Shown one piece after another: positions 14,283 through 20,427 of a stretch of 20,427 nucleotides of DNA. Numbering within the stretch: position 1 is the stretch's first letter; the number at the start of each line of letters is the position of its first letter. The notes beneath the pieces were generated by a model that was given only the letters and a program-made list of their open reading frames with translations, had not been told where the DNA came from and made no database searches. The position numbers and the translations under genes were made by a program. Source of the DNA: RUG023 sp900315435 (GTDB lineage Bacteria > Spirochaetota > Spirochaetia > Sphaerochaetales > Sphaerochaetaceae); assembly GCA_902788205.1 (NCBI GenBank), contig CADAJJ010000039.1:1-20427 (forward strand). Reading direction: 5' to 3'.

Positions 14283-15204
14283 CGAAGCGGGAGCAAATCT
14301 CGTCGATCATGTCCTTGCGGGCAAGATCATGGATCCAGCTTTCCGGCATGCCTTTGCGGGTATAGACGATTCCCGCCAAACCGCCGGCGACACTCGCGGT
14401 CGTGTCGGTATCGTCTCCCAGATTGACTGCCTTCAGGATGCATTCCTTGAAACTCCGTGTGTTCAACAGGCACCAGATGGCCGCCTCAAGCGTGTCCACC
14501 ACGTAGCCGGTGCTGTTGATTTCGTCAATCGGCGTAGTGGCGAAGTCGTCGTGGAACATCCTCTGGAAATGGCTTGCCTCGAGCAGGCTGCGCTGGGTGC
14601 AGAAGTCCTTTGCCTCGGCCAGTCCCTCCTTGATGCCATGCTCCAGGCTTTGTCCTTCCAAGAGGTGGAGGGCGATGGTGATGTAGATCTGGCAGGCCAT
14701 CTTGCTGCGAAGGTGGGCGTGGGTCAGGGACGAGACGTCGGCGGTAATCTCCATCGCTTGTCCGTAACTGATCTGCTTCGCCTTGAAATAGAAGGCAAGG
14801 GGAAGGATCCTCATCAAGGATCCGTTGCCATTGTTGTATTCGTCGGTCCCCCCGCACTGCAGGACGGGGACATCGCGGATGTACTGGTCGATCGCCTGGT
14901 CGGTAGCCAGTCCGATGTCGAAGACTTTCCCGTACGGGGTATACATGCCAAGCTCCACCCAGGAACGGAAACGGTCCATCATGTCCAGGTAATCGATGCC
15001 GCCGGCAAGACTGTCCAGCGTGCAGAGGGCAAGAGAGCTGTCATCGGACCAGGTACCCGGCCTCTGGTAATGGGTGCCATAGCCGGTCATGTCGATGATG
15101 GGATGTTCGGCGAGCTCGGAACGGGATATGAATTCAGCGGGAACTCCTACCGCATCGCCCATACAAAGGCCATACATGCCATCAAACACAGAATCTTGCA
15201 ACAT
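14257..15204 (-). CDS. ADP-ribosylglycohydrolase family protein
   Basis: This 315-residue protein belongs to the DraG/ARH family (COG1397), which removes ADP-ribose from proteins or small molecules using two Mg ions. Key motifs are GDAVGVPAEF near 16-25, TWSDDSS at 51-57 with the first metal Asp pair, NNGNGSLMR near 124-132, and LGDDTDTTA at 262-270 with the second set of metal ligands. No ADP-ribosyltransferase is seen nearby. The start at 15204 (ATG) has no good Shine-Dalgarno sequence. An extended -10-like TGTTAAGAT ends six bases upstream, so the mRNA may be leaderless. Its substrate, whether nitrogenase reductase, another protein or a metabolite, cannot be told. An Amt-P-II gene lies about 3 kb away but is not linked in operon. 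Confidence 0.92.
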   Translation of the reverse strand: MLQDSVFDGMYGLCMGDAVGVPAEFISRSELAEHPIIDMTGYGTHYQRPGTWSDDSSLALCTLDSLAGGIDYLDMMDRFRSWVELGMYTPYGKVFDIGLATDQAIDQYIRDVPVLQCGGTDEYNNGNGSLMRILPLAFYFKAKQISYGQAMEITADVSSLTHAHLRSKMACQIYITIALHLLEGQSLEHGIKEGLAEAKDFCTQRSLLEASHFQRMFHDDFATTPIDEINSTGYVVDTLEAAIWCLLNTRSFKECILKAVNLGDDTDTTASVAGGLAGIVYTRKGMPESWIHDLARKDMIDEICSRFVKQNCPNV

Positions 15205-15210
15205 GCACCC

Positions 15211-15219
15211 ATCTTAACA
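15211..15219 (-). promoter_or_regulatory. Extended -10 element of the ADP-ribosylglycohydrolase gene
   Basis: TGTTAAGAT on the minus strand (TGn plus TAAGAT, four of six consensus bases) ends six bases before the ATG at 15204. No good -35 is seen. Confidence 0.4.
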
Positions 15220-15254
15220 GGTTGGTGCACGAACGGAAAGGGGAAAAAGGCGTA

Positions 15255-15290
15255 GGAAAAGAAGAAAAGGGGCTGCCCAAGCAACCCCTT
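15255..15290 (-). terminator. Terminator of the Ala/Pro-rich lipoprotein gene
   Basis: On the minus strand an AAGGGG / CCCCTT stem (15285-15290 with 15267-15272) is extended inward past one mismatch by two more pairs. It is followed by a T-rich run (TTCTTCTTTTCC). It lies 22 bases after the stop of the lipoprotein gene and isolates it from the ADP-ribosylglycohydrolase gene. Confidence 0.8.
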
Positions 15291-15311
15291 CGTGCGAGAA
15301 CCTTTGATACG

Positions 15312-15962
15312 TCAGTTCTTCTTGGCGTTCTTCTGAGTCAGCAACTCGGACAGTTCCTTCTTGTAGCGCCCATCCTTGCGGTACTGCTTCAGATAGTAGT
15401 AGTAGCTGTTCTTGTTGTATGCCTCGATGGCGACCTTGCGCTCCTTGGCCATGTCGAAGTAGGGCTGGACGTCGATGCCGAGAGCCTTGACGTAATCGCC
15501 GTAGGCGGCCATGCCTTCGTCCATCAGGTTGATGTAGGCGTCAATCTCTTCCTCGCTCATGGCGCCGTCGATCAGGCTGGTGACGATCTCGTCAGCCTTG
15601 GCCAGAGCCTTGGCGGTCAGTGTCCCGTCCGGGTCGTTGGCAGGGTCAGTCAACTGGTAGGCGATGTCCAGAGCCTCGTCGACCGTGATATTGCTGGCGT
15701 TGGCAGCATCGATTCTCTCAGCAAGGGTCGGCGTGGCGGGGGCCTCGACGACAGGGGCGGCGGACGGCGCAGGCGCTTCCTTCACCGGCGCGGGTGCGAC
15801 GGCGGGAGCGGCTTCAGCCTTCGGAGCCTCGACGGGTGCTGCGGGAACGGCGGCCGGAGCGGCGGGAATCTGCTCCGCTTCCGAGGAAGCAGTAGTAGCA
15901 CAGGAAGCCAGCAGGGCGACCAGGAGCAGGGCAGCAATGCCCAGAGAATACGTTTTCTTCAT
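15312..15962 (-). CDS. Ala/Pro-rich lipoprotein of unknown function
   Basis: This 216-residue lipoprotein has the lipobox LLASC, giving a lipidated Cys21. A low-complexity Ala/Pro/Val/Glu linker spans about residues 31-78 and probably carries the C-terminal domain away from the membrane. The C-terminal part is helical and charged, with a run of four Tyr near 185 and a basic end. No family is recognised. The start at 15962 has GAGGAG about ten bases upstream. An in-frame ATG further upstream lacks a signal peptide and is rejected. It is a single-gene unit with its own promoter and terminator. Confidence 0.85.
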   Translation of the reverse strand: MKKTYSLGIAALLLVALLASCATTASSEAEQIPAAPAAVPAAPVEAPKAEAAPAVAPAPVKEAPAPSAAPVVEAPATPTLAERIDAANASNITVDEALDIAYQLTDPANDPDGTLTAKALAKADEIVTSLIDGAMSEEEIDAYINLMDEGMAAYGDYVKALGIDVQPYFDMAKERKVAIEAYNKNSYYYYLKQYRKDGRYKKELSELLTQKNAKKN

Positions 15963-15984
15963 AATGAAAATCTCCTCACAGGGT

Positions 15985-15999
15985 GCAGACAACGTCTGC
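15985..15999 (-). other. Small perfect hairpin in the lipoprotein leader
   Basis: GCAGAC and GTCTGC form a 6-bp stem with a three-base loop between the promoter and the ribosome-binding site. It has no T-tract. It is similar in size and place to the hairpin at 2276-2290. Confidence 0.35.
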
Positions 16000-16008
16000 T
16001 TTCCTCTC

Positions 16009-16037
16009 ATAGTAACCGTATTGAAATGTATGGGCAA
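16009..16037 (-). promoter_or_regulatory. Promoter of the Ala/Pro-rich lipoprotein gene
   Basis: TTGCCC (16032-16037) and TACTAT (16009-16014) on the minus strand are separated by 17 bases. They give a leader of about 40 bases. Confidence 0.55.
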
Positions 16038-16094
16038 GAAGTTTGCTCGCAAAAAGAGTTTGCGAACAGGAAACTACACCTTTCCACATTCAAT

Positions 16095-16178
16095 TGCTAT
16101 AAACAAAGAACAGGGGGAAAAGCTACAAGATTCCTGACGGTTTTCTTACTAGGATTCGGGAAACGGATATGGTATAAA
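16095..16178 (+). promoter_or_regulatory. One or two extended -10 promoters before the LpoB-like gene
   Basis: TGGTATAAA at 16170-16178 is an extended -10 lying 26 bases before the ATG at 16205. A second, TGCTATAAA, lies at 16095-16103. Neither has a clear -35. Together with the divergent lipoprotein promoter they account for most of the 242-base gap at 15963-16204. Confidence 0.5.
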
Positions 16179-16204
16179 GGAAGCAAAGAAAGAGGAAATG
16201 TACA

Positions 16205-16795
16205 ATGAGAAAATTTCTGTCGCTGGTGGTAGTCGTCCTCACCATATTGACTGGTTGCACGACAACAAAGGTTTCGAGAATCAGCGAGGATAAGAAGATC
16301 GACCTCTCTGGAAACTGGAACGACACGGATATCACCATCGTTTCCAACGATATGATTGACGACTGCCTGCACGGGAAATGGCTGAAGCTGGATACCGTTG
16401 GCAAGAAGCCGGTGGTCGTCATCGGTGAAATCGAGAACCGTTCCAGCGAGCACATCGACACCACGATTGTCGGCAAGAAACTGGAGTCTGCCCTGGTCGG
16501 TAGCGGAAAGGTGGTCACCGTCAACGATTTCGAGAAGCGTGGAACGTTGGAGGCGGAGCGCGCCTATCAGGCGAAGAATGCCTCTGCGGCAACCGCCAAG
16601 GCCGGTGGCAACGAGACGGGCGCCGACTACATCCTGCTCGGATCTGTCTCCACCAATATCGACCAGCAGGGCAAGCAGAGCGTGCGTACCTACTACGTCG
16701 ACCTTGAACTGGTGGATATCGCCTCTGGCGAGAAGGTGTGGATGAACGAGAAGACGATCAAGAAATTCATTCAGAAAGACCATTACAAGTTCTGA
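16205..16795 (+). CDS. LpoB-like lipoprotein (penicillin-binding protein activator family)
   Basis: This 196-residue lipoprotein has the lipobox LTGC, with Cys18. The mature part has the LpoB-type pattern (PF13036): PVVVIGEIENRSSEHIDT, then a DYILLGSVST strand and YYVDLELVDIASGEKVW. In E. coli, outer-membrane LpoB (213 residues) activates PBP1b. The same fold in other phyla is of uncertain role. The start at 16205 has AGAGGAAA eight to ten bases upstream. It is in operon with the COG3014-like lipoprotein gene, whose start lies eight bases after its stop. Whether it regulates peptidoglycan synthesis here is not shown. Confidence 0.85.
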   Translation: MRKFLSLVVVVLTILTGCTTTKVSRISEDKKIDLSGNWNDTDITIVSNDMIDDCLHGKWLKLDTVGKKPVVVIGEIENRSSEHIDTTIVGKKLESALVGSGKVVTVNDFEKRGTLEAERAYQAKNASAATAKAGGNETGADYILLGSVSTNIDQQGKQSVRTYYVDLELVDIASGEKVWMNEKTIKKFIQKDHYKF

Positions 16796-16803
16796 GGATT
16801 CCC

Positions 16804-18075
16804 ATGCGTACAGGGGTGACTCTGCTTTTCGCCACCTGCCTGCTTGCAAGCTGTGCGAGCACGGTTGACGTACACAAGACGGAACTTGGACTCTACCATG
16901 GCGACTATGCCCGCGCACTGGAGCAGGTGCAAACGGAATCAGTGTCGATCGAGAAGCGGCAAGGACCGATTGTCCGGGCTCTCGACGTGGGGATCGTCCA
17001 ACATTACGCAGGCGACTACCAGGGCTCCAACGTCAGCCTGTCGGAAGCGGAAACCCGGATCGAGAAAGCCTTTACCAAGAGCGTGAGCCGCTCTGCCGCC
17101 AGCTTTGTCATCAATGACAACACCAAGGAATACCCCGGAGAGGACTTTGAAGACATCTATATCAACATCTTCAAGGCTTTGAACTATGCCCGGTTGGGAG
17201 ATATTTCCGGTTCGATGGTGGAGATCCGCCGTTCCAGCGAGAAGCAACAGGTGCTGCTCGACCTCTACAGCTCGTACAACCAGAAGCATGACGAGAAGAT
17301 CGCCTTCACCCACAGCGCCCTCGGAGAATGGCTCGGCATGGTCTTCAGCCAGCATTTGGGAAACCGGAGCGACGCCCAGTACTATGCCCGAAGGGTGGCG
17401 GACGCCTTTGCCAACGAGAAGGACCTCTATCCATTCGCGATGCCTCGGGCGGCAGCGCTCCAGACCCCTGAGGAGGGGAAAACTCCTATCTACCTGCTCG
17501 CCTTCACCAATATCGAGCCGCGCAAACGTGAGGTTCAGGAATCCCTGTGGATGCCCAGTGGCAACTGGATGACGGTCGCCGTCCCCGAGCTGATGGCCCG
17601 GGAGTCGGAGATACAACGGATTCTCGTGACGGTTGACGGGACCCCGGCCGGGCAGATGGAGATGATGGAGAGCATTTCCCGGATCGCCATCAACACCTAC
17701 CTGTTGAAAAAGTCCGGCATCTACTCCAAGGCGATGCTCCGGGCAACCGGAAAGCTGATTGCCACCGACGTGGTGGATGTGGCAGGGCATGTCGCGGCAG
17801 CGAACAGCTCGGATGATTCAGGCGGCGCCTGGTTGTTGGCGGATCTCGCAACCCTGGCCGCCAATCTGGTGGGAAACCTTTCCGAACGGGCCGACGTGCG
17901 CATGTCCCACTTCCTTCCGGGCCACGCCTATATCGGCTTGGTCGACCTGTCCGAGGGAGCCCACGAGGTCATCCTGACCTACATGGGGGAGAAGGAAGTC
18001 TTGAAGCAGGAGAGATTCCTTGTCACTGTCGAGCCTGGCAGTCTCTCCCTGGTGGAGAGTTTTTGCCTCAGATAA
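16804..18075 (+). CDS. COG3014-like lipoprotein with helical-repeat N-terminal region
   Basis: This 423-residue lipoprotein has the lipobox LLASC, with Cys17. Residues 30-200 are helical with a TPR-like look (GLYHGDYARALEQV, YAGDYQGSNVSLSEAE, ALNYARLGDISGSMVEIRR). The C-terminal half is mixed beta and ends with a PEGA-like segment (GHAYIGLVDLSEGAHEVILTY). The pattern matches the uncharacterised COG3014 family, often found next to LpoB-like genes. The ATG at 16804 has GAGGA seven bases upstream. A longer frame starts inside the LpoB-like gene and is rejected because it lacks a signal peptide at its N-terminus. The two products probably act together at the outer membrane. Confidence 0.82.
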   Translation: MRTGVTLLFATCLLASCASTVDVHKTELGLYHGDYARALEQVQTESVSIEKRQGPIVRALDVGIVQHYAGDYQGSNVSLSEAETRIEKAFTKSVSRSAASFVINDNTKEYPGEDFEDIYINIFKALNYARLGDISGSMVEIRRSSEKQQVLLDLYSSYNQKHDEKIAFTHSALGEWLGMVFSQHLGNRSDAQYYARRVADAFANEKDLYPFAMPRAAALQTPEEGKTPIYLLAFTNIEPRKREVQESLWMPSGNWMTVAVPELMARESEIQRILVTVDGTPAGQMEMMESISRIAINTYLLKKSGIYSKAMLRATGKLIATDVVDVAGHVAAANSSDDSGGAWLLADLATLAANLVGNLSERADVRMSHFLPGHAYIGLVDLSEGAHEVILTYMGEKEVLKQERFLVTVEPGSLSLVESFCLR

Positions 18076-18143
18076 GAGGGGGACATGCTTCAATGGAAGC
18101 AGACGAAAACCGTGGCTTGTGATGCATGTGGTGCGCATAGAGA

Positions 18144-18180
18144 GGCGGGGAACCGCCGCACACGAAAACGATTCCCCGCC
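18144..18180. terminator. GC-rich hairpin between convergent genes, possibly a two-way terminator
   Basis: A perfect 9-bp stem (18144-18152 with 18172-18180) lies between the COG3014-like gene (ends 18075) and the convergent amt gene (ends 18201). An alternative GGCGG / CCGCC stem (18144-18148 with 18153-18157) would exclude it. T-tracts are poor on both sides, so termination may be inefficient or assisted. Confidence 0.55.
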
Positions 18181-18200
18181 AAAAGGAACCAATGGTTCCG

Positions 18201-19940
18201 TCATTCGACATCCTGCAATGCCGCATAGTCCTCTTCGCCGGTACGGACCTTGACGACTTTGGCTACCCGGGTGACGAAAATCTTGCCATCACCGATATGT
18301 CCGGTGTACAAGGTCTTCTTCACCGTCTCAATCAGACGGTCGACAGGAATCTTGGCGATCACGACCTCGACCTTCACTTTCGGCAGCAGGGTCGAGTCGA
18401 CAATCGTGCCACGGTAGCGTTCGGTGGAGCCCTTCTGGATTCCACAGCCGGAAACTTGCGTCATGGTCATGCCGGTCACCCCTTCGTCGTTGAGCGCCTT
18501 CTTCAGGGCGTCGAAGGAAGAGAGACGGCAGATGATGGAGACCTTGTACATGCTGGTATCCTGTCCTGTCGGGATAGTGGTCTTGATTGCGGCCTGTTTC
18601 TGGGCCGGAGAGGCTTTCTCGTAGTCGCTTTCGCCAAGGTCGGTGTTCTCGTTGATGTCCAGCATGTTGGCGGAGACGTCGCTGATGGCGAAGCCGGAAT
18701 AGGCGGATGCCAGTCCATGCTCGTGGATGTCCAGGCCGTCGATTTCGATCTCGGCGGGGACACGCAGCCCGACCAGTTTGTCGATGATGGTGAAGATGAT
18801 GCACATGGTGATGAGCACATAGGCGGCGATGGCGGCGAAACTAAGGAGCTGGACAAGGAGCTGGTGGATTCCGCCTCCGTAGAACAGTCCGGCGCCGACC
18901 CCATCGGCTCCGGTGGAAAAGAGGCCGACCGCCAGTGTCCCCCAGATGCCGTTGACCATGTGGACGGAGACAGCGCCGACAGGGTCGTCGATTTTGGCGA
19001 TGTTGTCGAAGAACTCGACGGAAAGGACTACCAGGATGCCGGCGAACAGGCCAATGAAGAAGGCACCCACCGGGCTGACACAGTCGCAGCCGGCGGTGAT
19101 GGCGACCAGTCCTGCGAGGGCTCCGTTCATCGTCATGGAGACATCAGGCTTCCCATACCGGATCCAGGTGAAGACCATCGTCGCCGTAGTCGCTACAGCT
19201 GCGGCGAGGTTGGTGTTCATGAAGGCGATGCTGGCGGTTTCGGCAGCGGCAGCTCCATCCATGGCCACTGTGGAACCCCCGTTGAAGCCAAACCAGCAGA
19301 ACCAGAGGATAAAGACACCGAGCGCGCAGGCAGTCAGGTTGTGGCCGGGAATGGCACGGGCCTTTCCATCCTTGTCGTATTTGCCGATACGGGGACCAAG
19401 CATCTTCGCTCCGAGGCAGGCAATCAGACCGCCGACCATGTGGACACAGGCGGAACCCGCGAAGTCATGGAAGCCAAGAGCACCCAACCAGCCGCCACCC
19501 CATACCCAGTGTCCTTCAATCGGGTAGATCAGCAGGCTGATGGCGGCAGAATAGAGGCAATATGCCTTGAAGTTGGTCCGTTCCGCCATCGAGCCAGAGA
19601 CGATGGTCGCCGCAGTCGCGCAGAAGACGGTCTGGAAGACCACGTAGCACCACAGCGGAATGGTCTGCGGCACCACGCTGTTCTCAGCGGTGTAGGCGCC
19701 CCTGATGAGCGGGTCAAAGCCCCCGACCAGGGCCCCTGTCCCGTGGAACATCAGGCCGAAGCCCACCAGCCAGAAACATGGGGTGCCGATACAGAAGTCC
19801 ATCATGTTCTTCATCAGGATGTTCCCTGTGTTCTTCGCGCGGGTCAGACCCGCCTCGCATAGGGCAAAGCCTGCCTGCATGAAGTAGACCAGTGCGGCAC
19901 TGACCAATACCCAGATGACTGTCGAGACATTGATTTCCAT
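18201..19940 (-). CDS. amt: Ammonium transporter fused to a C-terminal P-II signalling domain
   Basis: This 579-residue protein has two parts. Residues 1 to about 395 are an Amt channel with the twin pore histidines H167 (CVHMVGG) and H327 (SVHMVNG) and the GLD..EHG motif at 402-409. A linker of about 55 residues leads to a P-II (GlnB/GlnK-like) domain at 464-579, including GCGIQKGSTERYRG before the T-loop and TGHIGDGKIF...VRTGEEDYAA in the B- and C-loop region. In most bacteria Amt and GlnK are separate proteins from one operon. Here the regulator is tethered to the channel. The T-loop lacks the uridylylated Tyr51: the aligned position is V514. The start has AGGAGGG seven bases upstream. Confidence 0.95.
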   Translation of the reverse strand: MEINVSTVIWVLVSAALVYFMQAGFALCEAGLTRAKNTGNILMKNMMDFCIGTPCFWLVGFGLMFHGTGALVGGFDPLIRGAYTAENSVVPQTIPLWCYVVFQTVFCATAATIVSGSMAERTNFKAYCLYSAAISLLIYPIEGHWVWGGGWLGALGFHDFAGSACVHMVGGLIACLGAKMLGPRIGKYDKDGKARAIPGHNLTACALGVFILWFCWFGFNGGSTVAMDGAAAAETASIAFMNTNLAAAVATTATMVFTWIRYGKPDVSMTMNGALAGLVAITAGCDCVSPVGAFFIGLFAGILVVLSVEFFDNIAKIDDPVGAVSVHMVNGIWGTLAVGLFSTGADGVGAGLFYGGGIHQLLVQLLSFAAIAAYVLITMCIIFTIIDKLVGLRVPAEIEIDGLDIHEHGLASAYSGFAISDVSANMLDINENTDLGESDYEKASPAQKQAAIKTTIPTGQDTSMYKVSIICRLSSFDALKKALNDEGVTGMTMTQVSGCGIQKGSTERYRGTIVDSTLLPKVKVEVVIAKIPVDRLIETVKKTLYTGHIGDGKIFVTRVAKVVKVRTGEEDYAALQDVE

Positions 19941-19954
19941 CGCGTTTCCCTCCT

Positions 19955-19996
19955 AAAAACGGAAAGGCGCTGGCGGATACCTCCGTCGGCGCCTTT
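19955..19996 (-). promoter_or_regulatory. Terminator-like hairpin directly before the amt ribosome-binding site
   Basis: On the minus strand a roughly 15-bp stem (AAAGGCGC... with ...GCGCCTTT, 19989-19996 and 19963-19970, extended inward with two G-T pairs, four-base loop) is followed by CCG, five Ts, and then AGGAGGG. This is the structure of an attenuator or of a terminator ending just before the gene. Confidence 0.6.
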
Positions 19997-20011
19997 GCCA
20001 CGAGCAAATAC

Positions 20012-20043
20012 AAAAAAAGACATCAAGGTGGTTGCCTTGACGT
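20012..20043 (-). terminator. Intrinsic terminator or attenuator upstream of amt
   Basis: On the minus strand TCAAGG / CCTTGA (six-base loop), extended by two more pairs past a mismatch, is followed by C and seven Ts (20012-20018). It lies about 70 bases before the amt start. Either it ends a transcript from 20044-20427 or it is part of the amt leader. Confidence 0.7.
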
Positions 20044-20059
20044 CCTTGTCTTTGCGGAT

Positions 20060-20089
20060 ACCCTATTCCAAAACCATGGCATGAGTCAA
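20060..20089 (-). promoter_or_regulatory. Weak candidate promoter close to amt
   Basis: TTGACT (20084-20089) and TAGGGT (20060-20065) lie 18 bases apart on the minus strand. The -35 is good and the -10 poor. Transcripts from here would begin just before the hairpin at 20012-20043. Confidence 0.3.
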
Positions 20090-20403
20090 TGAGGATGAGG
20101 AACATTTTCTTTGCGGGACATGCGACGGAAGACCCTGCACAGCCGATAGCGTGGAAGTGCTCAAAACGCGAGGGTGCGATACGGACTCAAGGTGTTCCGG
20201 CTTGTAATCCGGAAGCCAAGGGGTTTCATCGTGCGGATGGGGGAAAAAGTGCGTCGTTGAAGGGCGCATATGAGAAAGGCAACCCGCTACATTGTAGCAA
20301 GTTGCCTTGTTGTTGGAGGCTATCAGAATTGAATACGGATTGACCCTGAAAGCCCGAAATTACTCCTTGTGGCACAAGCTGTTATCGCTTGTCTGCAATG
20401 CAG

Positions 20404-20412
20404 ATTCTAGCA
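20404..20412 (-). promoter_or_regulatory. Candidate extended -10 at the right edge
   Basis: TGCTAGAAT on the minus strand is an extended -10. The matching -35 would lie at or beyond the window end. It could drive a transcript through 20044-20400 towards amt. Confidence 0.4.
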
Positions 20413-20427
20413 TGTTTCGCACAATTT

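Larger units (their letters stand above)
20044..20427. other. 384 bases without a convincing gene; hairpin-rich
   Basis: Short open frames occur on both strands, but none has a ribosome-binding site, a recognisable protein or a plausible composition. Visible structure: an AAGGCAAC / GTTGCCTT stem (20276-20283 with 20301-20308) enclosing a second GCTAC / GTAGC stem; a perfect 6-bp TTCCGG / CCGGAA stem at 20195-20214; and stems near 20370-20404 (ACAAGC / GCTTGT and TCTGCA / TGCAGA). It may hold a small RNA, the long amt leader, or degraded sequence. Confidence 0.5.

Noticed and set aside
18192..19862. 556-codon open frame opposite amt
   Set aside because: It is an antisense shadow of the Amt-P-II gene. 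It is Asp/Gly-rich and repetitive, as expected from reverse-complement membrane codons.
20195..20214. TTCCGG hairpin with loop containing CTTGTAA, like a tRNA-Thr anticodon arm
   Set aside because: The stem closes an eight-base loop. No acceptor, D or T arm (GGTTCGAATCC-like) can be found around it.
20089..20343. 84-codon plus-strand open frame in the right-hand gap
   Set aside because: It has no Shine-Dalgarno sequence, runs through a strong hairpin, and the product resembles no protein family.
20340..20400. TGGCAC near 20370 as a sigma54 promoter for nitrogen control
   Set aside because: The -12 GC element is missing at the required distance, and the site is on the plus strand, away from amt.

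Overview
The window looks like a chromosomal segment of a spirochaete, probably in or near Sphaerochaetaceae. This rests on overall protein character (a solute-binding protein whose mature end is rich in Gly/Ser/Glu, several short lipoproteins with LxxC lipoboxes, an Amt-P-II fusion) and not on a marker gene, so the taxonomy is tentative. No rRNA, complete tRNA, insertion sequence or CRISPR array was found.

Layout. (1) 1-230: the 3' end of a plus-strand gene resembling the repeat-rich tail of Rpn/YhgA-type PD-(D/E)XK nucleases, followed by a terminator. (2) 389-4279, minus strand: a carbohydrate ABC importer of the LplA/LplB/YtcP type, made of a solute-binding protein and two permeases. The binding protein and the permease pair have separate promoters that share a conserved upstream element, with a terminator between them. 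(3) 4310-10497, minus strand: a tightly packed L-rhamnose operon, rhaB-rhaA-rhaD, followed by a small membrane protein, a metallo-beta-lactamase-fold hydrolase and a SxxK serine hydrolase. (4) 10588-12221, plus strand, divergent from rhaB: an AraC-family regulator and an MBL-fold protein that has lost its metal ligands. (5) 12227-13847, minus strand: a lipoprotein metallophosphoesterase and a putative outer-membrane barrel protein. (6) 13920-15962: an Hpt-like protein convergent with an ADP-ribosylglycohydrolase, then an Ala/Pro-rich lipoprotein. (7) 16205-18075, plus strand: an LpoB-like lipoprotein and a COG3014-like lipoprotein. (8) 18201-19940, minus strand: an ammonium transporter fused to a P-II domain, with a hairpin-rich leader. 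(9) 20044-20427: no convincing gene, but several hairpins.

How the parts fit. The rhamnose enzymes convert L-rhamnose to rhamnulose, rhamnulose-1-phosphate, then DHAP and lactaldehyde. The adjacent AraC protein is the obvious candidate regulator. The ABC importer is of the family that includes the Bacillus YteP/YtcP/YtcQ rhamnogalacturonan-oligosaccharide system, so it may bring in rhamnose-containing saccharides. No importer ATPase and no glycoside hydrolase lie in the window, as expected if a shared MsmX-like ATPase is encoded elsewhere.

The points most worth a second look are: the shared promoter element of the importer; the three extra genes in the rhamnose operon; the pseudo-MBL protein beside AraC; three genes whose start codon lies exactly six bases after a -10-like hexamer (possible leaderless mRNAs); and the stacked terminator-like hairpins before the Amt-P-II fusion.
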